From Zoogloea oleivorans (GTDB lineage: Bacteria > Pseudomonadota > Gammaproteobacteria > Burkholderiales > Rhodocyclaceae), in the NCBI GenBank assembly GCA_030157785.1, contig JAOAUC010000078.1:46206-110205 (forward strand): 64,000 nucleotides of DNA, written 5' to 3'. A program made the translations under genes and the position numbers. How positions within the stretch are numbered: position 1 is the first letter of the stretch; every line of letters begins with the position of its first letter. The notes beneath the pieces were generated by a model. That model ran no database searches. It was given only the letters and a program-made list of their open reading frames with translations, and was not told the origin of the DNA. Below, piece by piece: positions 25,378-33,661 of the stretch.

Positions 25378-26418
25378 TCAGGCCACACCTTCGAGGGTGA
25401 CGCCGGTGGTGCGGAAGGCGGCGATCATCTGCTGCTTTTCGGCGGGAGACTTGAAGCGGATGCGATCCCAGCCGAAGGCTATCACCCGGGTTTGTGCCGG
25501 ACTGGTCTGGCGGGCAAACAGCAGCGCGCTGGAGCGCACGCCGAGCACCGCGTCGTAGGGCGTGTTGGCGAGGTGCACTTCGAGGGCTTCGTCGAGGGTC
25601 ACGAGCATGTACTCGGGCAGCCGCAGCTCCTGCGCCGGGTCTTTCGGGTGGGCCTTGTAGAAGATCCGCGTGATGCCCTGCTCCGCCAGCCAGGCCCGGA
25701 TTTCGGCCGTTACGGCGTCCCGGTCTTCGGCTTTCATGAGGCCGGCGCCAACCAGCGGCTGGCCGATCACCAGCGCCCGCCGTACGCCCGGCTCCCCCGT
25801 CTGGCGCTGGGTCGACGGCGTCACCAGCGGCGGCAGCACCACGGTCTTGTCGGCCGGGTATTCGTGGGGCAGACCGGGAATGACGTAGATACGGTCGCAA
25901 AAAGGCGCGTCGGAACCGATGCGGTCGCCCGAGAAGCACCAGTAATCCAGCTCCGGGGCAATCAGCCGGCGCAGCTTGCGGGCGTACTGGGCAAGACGCT
26001 TGCCCAGCGGCAGCGGGTAGCGGCGGATGCTGATGATGCCGTCGGGCAGGATGCGCGCCTTCATCTCGCGGGCACCGCAGGCCTTGGGCAGGGCGCGCAG
26101 GAAGTAGTTGATGGCTTCGGTGTCGAAGACTGCGCTGTGGATGTGCAGCGTTTCGCAGGGGCCGACCAGTTCGGCCACCAGCCGGATGTTGTCGCGCAGG
26201 CGACGATGCCGGCCGAAGGCGCCGGGCAGCGGCTCCCAGCGCGGCCACGGCATGTAGCGGGCGGCGTCCCAGTCGTCCATCCGCACAATGGCGGTGACGC
26301 CGGGCTTGTACCACACCAGCACCTGGCGGGCGCCGGCCTCATGGCGTTCGGCAATGCCTTTGGCCGCCAGGTACTGGAGCGGCGAGGCGACGAAGTAGAG
26401 GGCGACGCGTTCGCTCAC
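25378..26418 (-). CDS. Sialyltransferase-like (GT52/polysialyltransferase) protein
   Basis: 346 residues, GTG start at 26418 just after the msbA stop. Begins RVALYFVASPLQYLAAKG, the typical opening of GT52/POLYST proteins, and carries RIFYKAHPKDPAQEL, the HP motif used for CMP-sugar binding, followed by VLGVRSSALLFARQ. Could transfer sialic acid, Kdo or a related acid sugar. No CMP-sialate synthesis genes are in the window, so a Kdo-like donor is possible. Family call is by motif only. Confidence 0.72.
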   Translation of the reverse strand: MSERVALYFVASPLQYLAAKGIAERHEAGARQVLVWYKPGVTAIVRMDDWDAARYMPWPRWEPLPGAFGRHRRLRDNIRLVAELVGPCETLHIHSAVFDTEAINYFLRALPKACGAREMKARILPDGIISIRRYPLPLGKRLAQYARKLRRLIAPELDYWCFSGDRIGSDAPFCDRIYVIPGLPHEYPADKTVVLPPLVTPSTQRQTGEPGVRRALVIGQPLVGAGLMKAEDRDAVTAEIRAWLAEQGITRIFYKAHPKDPAQELRLPEYMLVTLDEALEVHLANTPYDAVLGVRSSALLFARQTSPAQTRVIAFGWDRIRFKSPAEKQQMIAAFRTTGVTLEGVA

Positions 26419-26422
26419 GGAG

Positions 26423-28174
26423 TCAAACACCCTCGGCCTCCTTGATGACCTGCTCGCCGCTGGCAAGGAGGCGCGCATAGGCCTGACCGCGGGCGACGAG
26501 TTCGTCGTGGGTGCCGGCCTCGACGATGCGTCCGTGCTCCATCACGACGATGCGGTCGGCGTCGCGGATGGTGGACAGGCGGTGGGCGATGACGATCACG
26601 GTGCGGTTCCGGCGCAGTTCGATCAGCGCTTCCTTCACGGCCCGTTCGGATTCGTTGTCGAGGGCCGAGGTGGCTTCGTCGAGGAGCAGGATCGGCGCGT
26701 CGCGCAGGAAGGCGCGGGCAATGGCGATGCGCTGGCGCTGGCCACCAGAGAGCTGGCTGCCGTTGGCACCGACCCGGGTGGCCAGGCCGTCGGGCAGCTT
26801 GTCGATGAACTCCATGGCGTGGGCGGCGCGGGCGGCGGCAACGATGTCGGCCTCGGGCACGTCGGGACGCCCGTAGGCGATGTTGGCGGCGATGCTGTCA
26901 TCGAACAGCACCACCTGCTGGCCGACCCAGCCGAGCTGCTGGCGCAGGTGGGCCAGCGGCAGGCTGTCGAGATCGGCGCCATCCAGCAGGATGCGGCCCT
27001 CGCCCGGTTCGTTGAAGCGGGCGATCAGGTTGATCAGGGTCGTCTTGCCGCTGCCCGAGGCACCCACCAGGGCCACCGTCTGGCCGGGATGCACGTCGAG
27101 GCTGAAGTGCTGCAGGGCCATTTCGCCCTGGCCGGGGTAGCGAAAGCTCAGGTCGTCGAAACGCAGCTCGCCCTTTGCGCGGGGCAAGGTGCCGGTAGCG
27201 GTGTCCACCTCCGGCGGCGTATCGAGGAGATCGAAGATGCTCTGGGCGCCGGCAAGGCCGCGCTGTATCACCGCGTTGATGTTGGTCAGGCGGCGGATCG
27301 GCTCGAAGAGCATCGACATGGCGGTGACGAAGGAGACGAATTCGCCCGGGCTGAGCTTGTCCTGCGCCGACAGCGACGACGCCGTCCAGATCACCGTGGC
27401 GACCGCTGCCGCGGCCAGCACCTGGACCAGCGGCACGTTGACGGCGGAGACGCGCACGGTGCGCATCGTTTGCTTGCGCAGGCGTTCGGCCACGGCGTGG
27501 AAGCGCCGGTCTTCGTGCTCGTGGGTGCCGAACAGCTTGATCTCGCGCACGCCGTTGAGGGTTTCCTCGACCATCCCGGTGAGCTGGCCGGTGGTTTGCT
27601 GCATTTCCTGATTGGAGCCGCGCAGCTTGCGGCTGGCCACGCGGATCAGCCAGGCCACCACCGGGGCGATGGCGACGATGACGAGGGTCAGCTCCCAGGC
27701 GGTGTAGATCAGGTAGCCGGTCAGGCCGACGATGACCAGGGAGTCACGGATGACGATGATCCACGCGTTCGACAGGGCTGCCCCCACCTGCGGAATGTCG
27801 TAGAGGATGCGCGACAGCATGCGCCCGCCGGTTTCGGCCTGATGCACCGGGATCGGCAGGTGCATCTGGTGACGGAAAACCTGCTGGCGCAGGTCGGTGA
27901 TGGCCTTGTTGGCGATCCACTGGCTGGACACGTTGGCCACGTATTCGGCCACGCCCTTGGCCAGAAAGGCCAGCATCAGGAACAGGGGCACCTGCCACTG
28001 GGCGACGTGGCTCTTCTTGATCAGGCTCTCGTCCACCAGCGGCTTGAGCAGCGCCGGCAGCACCGGCTCCAGCGACGCGGCGGCGATCATCGCCAGCACA
28101 GAGATCGCCACCACCTTGTAGTAGGGGCGAATCGAGCCGAGCAGGCGGCGGTACAGCTGGATGGAGGTTTTCAT
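26423..28174 (-). CDS. msbA: Lipid A export ABC transporter
   Basis: 583 residues, a half-transporter with six transmembrane helices (1-330) and one nucleotide-binding domain: Walker A GASGSGKTT, signature LSGGQRQRIAIARAF, Walker B ILLLDEATSALD, His switch IAHRLST. Flips core-lipid A across the inner membrane. Start at 28174 chosen by homology and an ATGA overlap with the phosphatase gene; the 32-residue upstream extension reads through that gene. Confidence 0.93.
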   Translation of the reverse strand: MKTSIQLYRRLLGSIRPYYKVVAISVLAMIAAASLEPVLPALLKPLVDESLIKKSHVAQWQVPLFLMLAFLAKGVAEYVANVSSQWIANKAITDLRQQVFRHQMHLPIPVHQAETGGRMLSRILYDIPQVGAALSNAWIIVIRDSLVIVGLTGYLIYTAWELTLVIVAIAPVVAWLIRVASRKLRGSNQEMQQTTGQLTGMVEETLNGVREIKLFGTHEHEDRRFHAVAERLRKQTMRTVRVSAVNVPLVQVLAAAAVATVIWTASSLSAQDKLSPGEFVSFVTAMSMLFEPIRRLTNINAVIQRGLAGAQSIFDLLDTPPEVDTATGTLPRAKGELRFDDLSFRYPGQGEMALQHFSLDVHPGQTVALVGASGSGKTTLINLIARFNEPGEGRILLDGADLDSLPLAHLRQQLGWVGQQVVLFDDSIAANIAYGRPDVPEADIVAAARAAHAMEFIDKLPDGLATRVGANGSQLSGGQRQRIAIARAFLRDAPILLLDEATSALDNESERAVKEALIELRRNRTVIVIAHRLSTIRDADRIVVMEHGRIVEAGTHDELVARGQAYARLLASGEQVIKEAEGV

Positions 28175-28833
28175 TCCCGGTGCAGGACCTTGTCCACGAG
28201 CAGGCTGGCCCAGCCCTCTTCCCGGAACCGGGAATGGAGTTCGAGGCGGTTGTATTCGGTATCGACCCATTCGAGGAAGCCGATGGGTGATTGCGCGTTG
28301 CGGGCCACGTAGGTGGCGAAGAAGAAATCCAGCACACCCGTTTTGGCCTGCTTGAAGTGGCCGTATTTCCAGCCGAGTTCGGCCATCGCTTCCTCAACCG
28401 GATGCCCCAGGTGCAGGATGCGGTACAGGGCCGCGCCAATGCCGGCCCGGTCGGCGCCCGACTTGCAGTGCAGGAGCGCCGGGTATTCGATGGATCTGAA
28501 GAGATCGTCCATGGCGTGGACTTCCTCGATTTCCGGCGGGGTGCGCGAGTACAGCTTGACGTCGTGCAGGGCGATGCCGAGCTTCTCGCAGGCTTCCTTC
28601 TCCATGGCGTAGGAGCCGTAACCGTGGGCGCCGCGCAGGTTGACGACGGTGCGCAGGCCAAACTGGCGCTGGTATTTGCGCAGCTGTGCCGGGCTGGGCT
28701 GGCTGCTGCGGTACATGCCGCCGCCCAGGTCGTAGAAGTTGCTGTAGATGGCCCGGATGGCGCCGTGGTCTACGAGGTGCATGTCCAGCCAGGCCCGCAG
28801 GCGCCCGCTGGTCGTGGAAATGTCCATGATCAT
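28171..28833 (-). CDS. Dual-specificity / tyrosine-phosphatase-like enzyme
   Basis: 220 residues. The PTP loop HCKSGADRAG has catalytic Cys123 and Arg129; YRSSQPSPAQLRKYQRQFG upstream and VVNLRG match bacterial DSP-type phosphatases. No signal peptide. Lies in the LPS operon between the heptose kinase (ATGA overlap) and msbA (ATGA overlap). It may remove a phosphate from a sugar or lipid intermediate rather than from protein; the substrate is not known. M1 could also be the ATG two codons later. Confidence 0.85.
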   Translation of the reverse strand: MIMDISTTSGRLRAWLDMHLVDHGAIRAIYSNFYDLGGGMYRSSQPSPAQLRKYQRQFGLRTVVNLRGAHGYGSYAMEKEACEKLGIALHDVKLYSRTPPEIEEVHAMDDLFRSIEYPALLHCKSGADRAGIGAALYRILHLGHPVEEAMAELGWKYGHFKQAKTGVLDFFFATYVARNAQSPIGFLEWVDTEYNRLELHSRFREEGWASLLVDKVLHRE

Positions 28834-30098
28834 TGGGCGACCTCGGCGTGCAGCAGGGCATCGGGACACAGCTGTTCGAGCAAGCGGACGCGAGCACTTT
28901 CATCGGCCTGCACGACCCAGTCCACCGGACGCAGGGCGGCCAGCACGGCCAGGCTGCCGGTGTCGGTGTCGGGCGGTTCGATGAGCAGCAGGCGATCAGC
29001 CGCGCGGCTGGCTTTTTCCAGCTGCGCCAGCAGCGCCACGCCGGGCTGGCCCAGCGGCCCCAGCAGCACGGCAATGCGCTCGCCGGCGGCACGGGCGCGC
29101 AGGCAGGTGGCGACCGCACCATCGGCCGTCAGCAAACCGCGGGTCAGAGGGGCGTGCAGGTTCATCGCGTCGTAGAGCTCCTCGATGCTGGCTGTGGCCG
29201 TGCCCAGCTTGCCGACCACCACGCCGGCGGCCAGATTGGCCAGGGCGGTGGCTTCGCGCAGGTCGAGGCCGGCGGCGATGCCGCAACCGAGGGCCGCCGA
29301 CACGGTGTCGCCGGCGCCGGTCACGTCGAAAACCTCGCGCGCCCGGGTCGGCTGGTGGTGGGCCGGCTGGCCCTTTTGCAGCAGGGTCAGGCCCTGCTCG
29401 CCGCGGGTGACCAGCAGCGCCTCCAGGTCGAGTTCGGCGCGCAGGGCTTCGCCCTTGGCAATCAGTGTTGCCTCGTCCGGGCAGGGTCCGACCACCGCTT
29501 CGAATTCGGACAGGTTGGGTTTGACGATGGTGGCGCCGCGGTAGCGCGAGAAATCGGTGCCCTTCGGGTCGACCACCACCGGAATGCCCCGCGCCCGCGC
29601 CGCAGCGATAAGGGCCGGCACATCGGCGAGGGTGCCCTTGGCGTAGTCGGACAGTACCAGCACATCCACACCGTCCAGGTGCGCAGCCAGCGCGTCGCCA
29701 ATGCGCGGCGCGTGGCGGGCGTCGAAATATTCCTCGAAATCGAGGCGGATGAGCTGCTGGTGGCGCGAGATGACGCGCAGCTTGGTGATCGTCGGCGCGT
29801 CGGACAGGCGCTCGAAGGCGCACGCCACGCCTTGGGTCGTCAGGCTTTGTTCGAGCAGGCGGCCCGCCTCGTCTTCACCCACCAGCCCGATGACCCGCGC
29901 CTGCGCCCCGAGGGAGGCCGCGTTCAGCGCCACGTTGCCGGCCCCGCCGGCACGCACTTCATCGTTCTTCACCTGCACGACGGGCACCGGCGCCTCCGGC
30001 GAGATGCGGGCCGTGGCCCCGTGCCAGTAACGGTCGAGCATCACATCGCCGCAGACGAGCACACGGCAGGCGGAAAAGTCCGGCAGGGAAAAATGCAT
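28830..30098 (-). CDS. hldE: Heptose 7-phosphate kinase with eroded cytidylyltransferase domain
   Basis: 422 residues. Residues 1-315 form a PfkB-family kinase: RAGGAGNVALNAASLGAQAR, LSDYAKGTL and the anion-hole motif DVTGAGDTVSAALG. It phosphorylates D-glycero-beta-D-manno-heptose 7-phosphate. The C-terminal ~100 residues align by eye with HldE's second domain (AAGERIAV, ASRAADRLLL, LAALRPVDWVVQ, RLLEQLCPDALLHA) but the catalytic HxGH is gone and the end is missing. So it should act as the HldA-type kinase only; an adenylyltransferase must be elsewhere. ATG at 30098. Confidence 0.85.
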   Translation of the reverse strand: MHFSLPDFSACRVLVCGDVMLDRYWHGATARISPEAPVPVVQVKNDEVRAGGAGNVALNAASLGAQARVIGLVGEDEAGRLLEQSLTTQGVACAFERLSDAPTITKLRVISRHQQLIRLDFEEYFDARHAPRIGDALAAHLDGVDVLVLSDYAKGTLADVPALIAAARARGIPVVVDPKGTDFSRYRGATIVKPNLSEFEAVVGPCPDEATLIAKGEALRAELDLEALLVTRGEQGLTLLQKGQPAHHQPTRAREVFDVTGAGDTVSAALGCGIAAGLDLREATALANLAAGVVVGKLGTATASIEELYDAMNLHAPLTRGLLTADGAVATCLRARAAGERIAVLLGPLGQPGVALLAQLEKASRAADRLLLIEPPDTDTGSLAVLAALRPVDWVVQADESARVRLLEQLCPDALLHAEVAQ

Positions 30099-30205
30099 GC
30101 GCAGTAGGACGCCCGCACAGCCGGACGCCAAAGGAAACAAAGCGCAATTATCGCATCAAGGGCGGGCTCGGGCGCGCGCCGCCTTTCAGCGGGCTTGCAG
30201 CGGCG

Positions 30206-31159
30206 TCAGGCCAGCCGGTTGCGCGGCGTGCCGGCGGCGAAGGCTTCGATGTTGTCGATCAGCTGGTCGACCAGCGCCTGCATGGCCTCGCGGCTCGACC
30301 AGGCGACGTGGGGCGTGAGGATGAAGTTGCCGGCGGCGAGCAGATCCGGGGCCAGCAGCGGGTTGTCGGTCGGCGGCTCTTCGGTGAGCACGTCGAAGCC
30401 GGCGCCACCGATGCGCCGTTCGCGCAGGGCCGTGGCAAGCGCCTGCTCGTCCACCAGACCGCCGCGGGCGGTGTTGATCAGGAGCGCGTGAGGGCGCATG
30501 GCCGCCAGTTCGGCCGCGCCGATGAGATGGCGGGTGGCGTCGTTGAGCGGACAATGCAGGCTGATCACGTCGGCCTCGCGGATCAACTGCTCGAAAGGCA
30601 CATAGCCGTCGCGCACGCACGTTGCGCCCTTGTGTTCGCCCAGTACAACGCGCATGCCGAAGGCTTCCGCCAGGCGGGCAACGCCCTGCCCCAGCGTGCC
30701 GCTGCCAAGCAGGCCAAGGGTCTGCCCGGCCAGATCGCGGATCGGGTAGTCGAAGTAGCAGAACTGCTCGCTCTTTTGCCAGCGCCCGGCAGCCACCGAC
30801 TGGTGATAGGACCCGATCTGCCGGGACAGGGCCAGCAGCAGCGCAAAGACATGCTCCGGCACCGTTTCGCGCGCATAGCCGCGCACGTTGGAAACCACGA
30901 TGCCACGGGCCCGGCAGGCGTCCAGATCGACATTGTTGTAGCCGGTGGCGGCAATGGCGACCATCTGCAGATCGGGCAGGCCGGCGATGATCTCCGCCGT
31001 GAGCAGGCGCTTGTTGACGATGGCGATGCTGGCACCGGCCAGACGAGTGGCGATGTCGGCCTGGGCACTCGCTTCGTACTCGATCCATTGATGGGCAAAG
31101 ACGGGCCGGCGGATGTCGGCGATCAGGGCGCCGGATTCGAGATGAACGATGCGGTGCAT
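30206..31159 (-). CDS. D-2-hydroxyacid dehydrogenase
   Basis: 317 residues. NAD-binding LGLLGSGTLGQGVARLAEAFG (long glycine motif), LLINTARGGLVDEQAL with the catalytic Arg, E in the GAGFDVLTEEP segment and His in LTPHVAWSS. Resembles glycerate dehydrogenase/hydroxypyruvate reductase, but substrate cannot be set from sequence. Start at 31159, 10 bp after the cobO stop, so probably the last gene of the riboswitch-led operon; the link to B12 is unclear. Confidence 0.85.
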   Translation of the reverse strand: MHRIVHLESGALIADIRRPVFAHQWIEYEASAQADIATRLAGASIAIVNKRLLTAEIIAGLPDLQMVAIAATGYNNVDLDACRARGIVVSNVRGYARETVPEHVFALLLALSRQIGSYHQSVAAGRWQKSEQFCYFDYPIRDLAGQTLGLLGSGTLGQGVARLAEAFGMRVVLGEHKGATCVRDGYVPFEQLIREADVISLHCPLNDATRHLIGAAELAAMRPHALLINTARGGLVDEQALATALRERRIGGAGFDVLTEEPPTDNPLLAPDLLAAGNFILTPHVAWSSREAMQALVDQLIDNIEAFAAGTPRNRLA

Positions 31160-31169
31160 GGCAGGGCTT

Positions 31170-31805
31170 TCAGAACTCGACACCGGCCTGGGCGGCGATG
31201 CCGGCCTTGAAGGCGTGCTTGACGACACCCATGTCGGTCACCGTGTCGGCAGCCTCGATCAGCGCTTCGGGGGCACCGCGGCCGGTGACGATGACGTGCT
31301 GCATCTCGGGCCGGCTTTCGATGTCGGCGATGACCTGGTTCACGTCGAGATAGCCGTACTTGAGGGCAATGTTCAGCTCGTCCAGCACCACCAGGCCGAT
31401 TTCCGGGTCGTCGAGGAAGACCCGGGCCTGGGCCCAGCCGGCCTGCGCGCTGGCGGTGTCGGCGGTGCGGTCCTGGGTATCCCAGGTGAAGCCGTCGCCC
31501 ATCACGTGCCAGCTGACTTCCGGCTGGCGGCGGAAGAAGGCTTCCTCGCCGGTGTCCGAGCGGCCCTTGACGAACTGCACCACGCCGACCTTGAGGCCGT
31601 GGCCGATGGCCCGGGCCAGCACGCCAAAGGCAGCGCTGGACTTGCCCTTGCCGTTGCCGGTGTTGATCAGCAAGAGGCCGCGCTTGTCGGTGGCAGCGGC
31701 GATGCTGGCGTCCACCACGGCCTTCTTGCGTTCCATGCGGGCCTTGTGGCGGGCATTGCGTTCGGCTTCGGCGTCAGTGGCGGGCGGATTGTGGTGTTCG
31801 CTCAT
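31170..31805 (-). CDS. cobO: Cob(I)yrinic acid a,c-diamide adenosyltransferase
   Basis: 211 residues, BtuR/CobO/CobP family. P-loop NTGNGKGKSSAAFG near residue 50, VGVVQFVKG, and VVLDELNIALKYGYLD. Transfers the adenosyl group of ATP to Co(I) of corrinoids. N-terminus is Ala/Glu-rich and likely flexible. Thirty bases after btuD and within the riboswitch-controlled run. Confidence 0.93.
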   Translation of the reverse strand: MSEHHNPPATDAEAERNARHKARMERKKAVVDASIAAATDKRGLLLINTGNGKGKSSAAFGVLARAIGHGLKVGVVQFVKGRSDTGEEAFFRRQPEVSWHVMGDGFTWDTQDRTADTASAQAGWAQARVFLDDPEIGLVVLDELNIALKYGYLDVNQVIADIESRPEMQHVIVTGRGAPEALIEAADTVTDMGVVKHAFKAGIAAQAGVEF

Positions 31806-31835
31806 GGTTTCTCTCGGGGAAGGAACAGGGCCGGT

Positions 31836-32618
31836 TCAGACCGGCACGAATAAGGTCGAGTTGCCATCCACCACCGCCCGCAACGGGTGACCGAAGGCGG
31901 CGGACAGGCGTTCGGCGGTGAGCACCTCGGCCGCCGGGCCGATCACGTGGCCGCCCTCGCCATCCAGCAGCAGCACGTGGCTGGCGTAGCGGGCGGCGAG
32001 GTTGATGTCGTGGAGCACCATGACAACCCCGGCGCCACTGGCGGCCAGGTCGCGGAAGTGGTCGAGGACGGTGATCTCGTGATGCAGGTCGAGGTGCGCA
32101 AGGGGTTCGTCGAGCAGATACAGGCGCGGCTGCTGGACCAACAGCGCGGCAATGGCCAGGCGCTGGCGCTCGCCGCCGGAGAGGGTCGGCACCTGGCGTT
32201 CGGCAAAGCTCTCAAGGCCCATGGTCGCCAGGGCGGCCAGGGCGATGGCTTCGTCCTCGGGCCCTTCCCAGTCCCAGCGACCCAGGTAGGGATGACGGCC
32301 GACGAGGGCGGTTTCGAGCACTGTGGCACTGAAAAAATCCGGCTGACTCTGCGCCAGCAGGCCGCGCAGGCAGGCTTCATGGCCGCGCGGCCAGGCAGCG
32401 TAGGGCTGGCCGGACAGCAGCACGGCGCCGCGGGCCATGTCACGCAGGCCGGCGAGGGTGTGCAGCAAGGTGGTCTTGCCGGCGCCGTTGCGGCCGAGGA
32501 TCACCAGCGTGTCGCCCGGCTGGACGGTGAAATCCAGCGCACGGCATACGTCGCGCCGCCCCACCTCGACAGTGAGCCGGTCGGCGGCGAGGACGGGCGG
32601 GCGGGCGTCCATCTTCAT
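31836..32618 (-). CDS. btuD: Vitamin B12 / siderophore-type ABC importer ATPase
   Basis: 260 residues. Walker A GRNGAGKTTLL, signature LSGGERQRLAIAALL, Walker B LYLLDEPLAHLD and His switch VLHDINLAARYAS, the FepC/BtuD pattern. ATGA overlap with btuC. Powers cobalamin import; a periplasmic binding protein (BtuF) is not in the window. A longer ORF frame upstream is inside btuC and not used. Confidence 0.9.
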   Translation of the reverse strand: MKMDARPPVLAADRLTVEVGRRDVCRALDFTVQPGDTLVILGRNGAGKTTLLHTLAGLRDMARGAVLLSGQPYAAWPRGHEACLRGLLAQSQPDFFSATVLETALVGRHPYLGRWDWEGPEDEAIALAALATMGLESFAERQVPTLSGGERQRLAIAALLVQQPRLYLLDEPLAHLDLHHEITVLDHFRDLAASGAGVVMVLHDINLAARYASHVLLLDGEGGHVIGPAAEVLTAERLSAAFGHPLRAVVDGNSTLFVPV

Positions 32619-33655
32619 CGCGGATGCCTCGCCAGCAGAAAGAGGAAAACCGGCACGCCGATCAAGGCGGTGAGCACGCCCACCGGCAGCTGGATCGGCG
32701 CCACGACGGTGCGCGCGGCGGTGTCGGCAGCACACAGCAGCACGCCGCCGGCCAACGTGGCAGCGGGCAGCAGCAGGCGCTGGTCGTTGCCGATGAGCAG
32801 GCGTACCAGGTGGGGCACGATCAGGCCGACAAAACCCACCGAACCCACCGTTGTCACGGCGATGGCGGTGAGCAGCGAGCCCAGCCCGTACACCAGCCCG
32901 CGCAAACGCCCGACCCGCACCCCGAGGGAGCGGGCGGTGACTTCGCCACGGGCCAGCAGATTCAACTCCCGCGCAAAAGGCATCGCCAGCAGCAGGCCAA
33001 CGACCAGCAGGGCCAGCGCCGGCCACGGCCGGGTGGCGCCGCTGGCGTCGCCCATCAGCCAGAACAGCATGCCCTTGACCCGCCCTTCCGGGGCCAGGCT
33101 GAGCATCAGGGCCACCGCCGCGCCGCAGCCGGCAGCAACGATGACGCCGGTGAGGAGCAGGCGCGTCTGGGTCCATGAACCGTCGCCGTGAGCGAGGCCG
33201 AAAACCAGCAGGGTGGCGCCGAGGGCGCCGATGAAGGCGCCGGCATCGATCCAGCCCGAGGCGGCGCCGGCCAGGATCGCCCCCAGTGCGCCCACCGCCG
33301 CGCCGCCGGAAATTCCCAGCACGTAGGGGTCGGCCAGCGGGTTGCGCAACAGCACCTGCATCAGCGCGCCAGCCAGGGCCAGCAGGCCGCCGCAGGCAAA
33401 GGCGGCCACCGCACGGGGCAGGCGCAGGCTGCGGATGATGTCCACCTCCATGCTGCCCTCGCCACCGCTGAGGGCGGTGCTCAGGTCATCGAAGGTAACC
33501 GGCAGGGAGCCGGCGGAGAGCGACCAGGCAAAGGCTGCCAGCGCTGCCAGCACAAGGCCGGCCAGCACCAGTCCGGCACGCCGGCGCACCTGTCGAATGC
33601 TGCTGGTGGCGCCGGGTTTTGCCACCTGCCCGTGGGCCATCGTCCCTCCGCTCAT
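32615..33655 (-). CDS. btuC: Vitamin B12 ABC importer permease
   Basis: 346 residues, FecCD family with about ten transmembrane helices. Conserved RLPRAVAAFACGGLLALAGA, RNPLADPYVLGISGGA, and near the end GFVGLIVPHLVRLLIGND are typical. Homodimeric permease of the BtuCD importer. The start is at 33655 or the in-frame ATG at 33640. Seven bases separate it from the btuB stop, so it is co-transcribed with the receptor. Confidence 0.92.
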   Translation of the reverse strand: MSGGTMAHGQVAKPGATSSIRQVRRRAGLVLAGLVLAALAAFAWSLSAGSLPVTFDDLSTALSGGEGSMEVDIIRSLRLPRAVAAFACGGLLALAGALMQVLLRNPLADPYVLGISGGAAVGALGAILAGAASGWIDAGAFIGALGATLLVFGLAHGDGSWTQTRLLLTGVIVAAGCGAAVALMLSLAPEGRVKGMLFWLMGDASGATRPWPALALLVVGLLLAMPFARELNLLARGEVTARSLGVRVGRLRGLVYGLGSLLTAIAVTTVGSVGFVGLIVPHLVRLLIGNDQRLLLPAATLAGGVLLCAADTAARTVVAPIQLPVGVLTALIGVPVFLFLLARHPR

Positions 33656-33661
33656 GGGATG

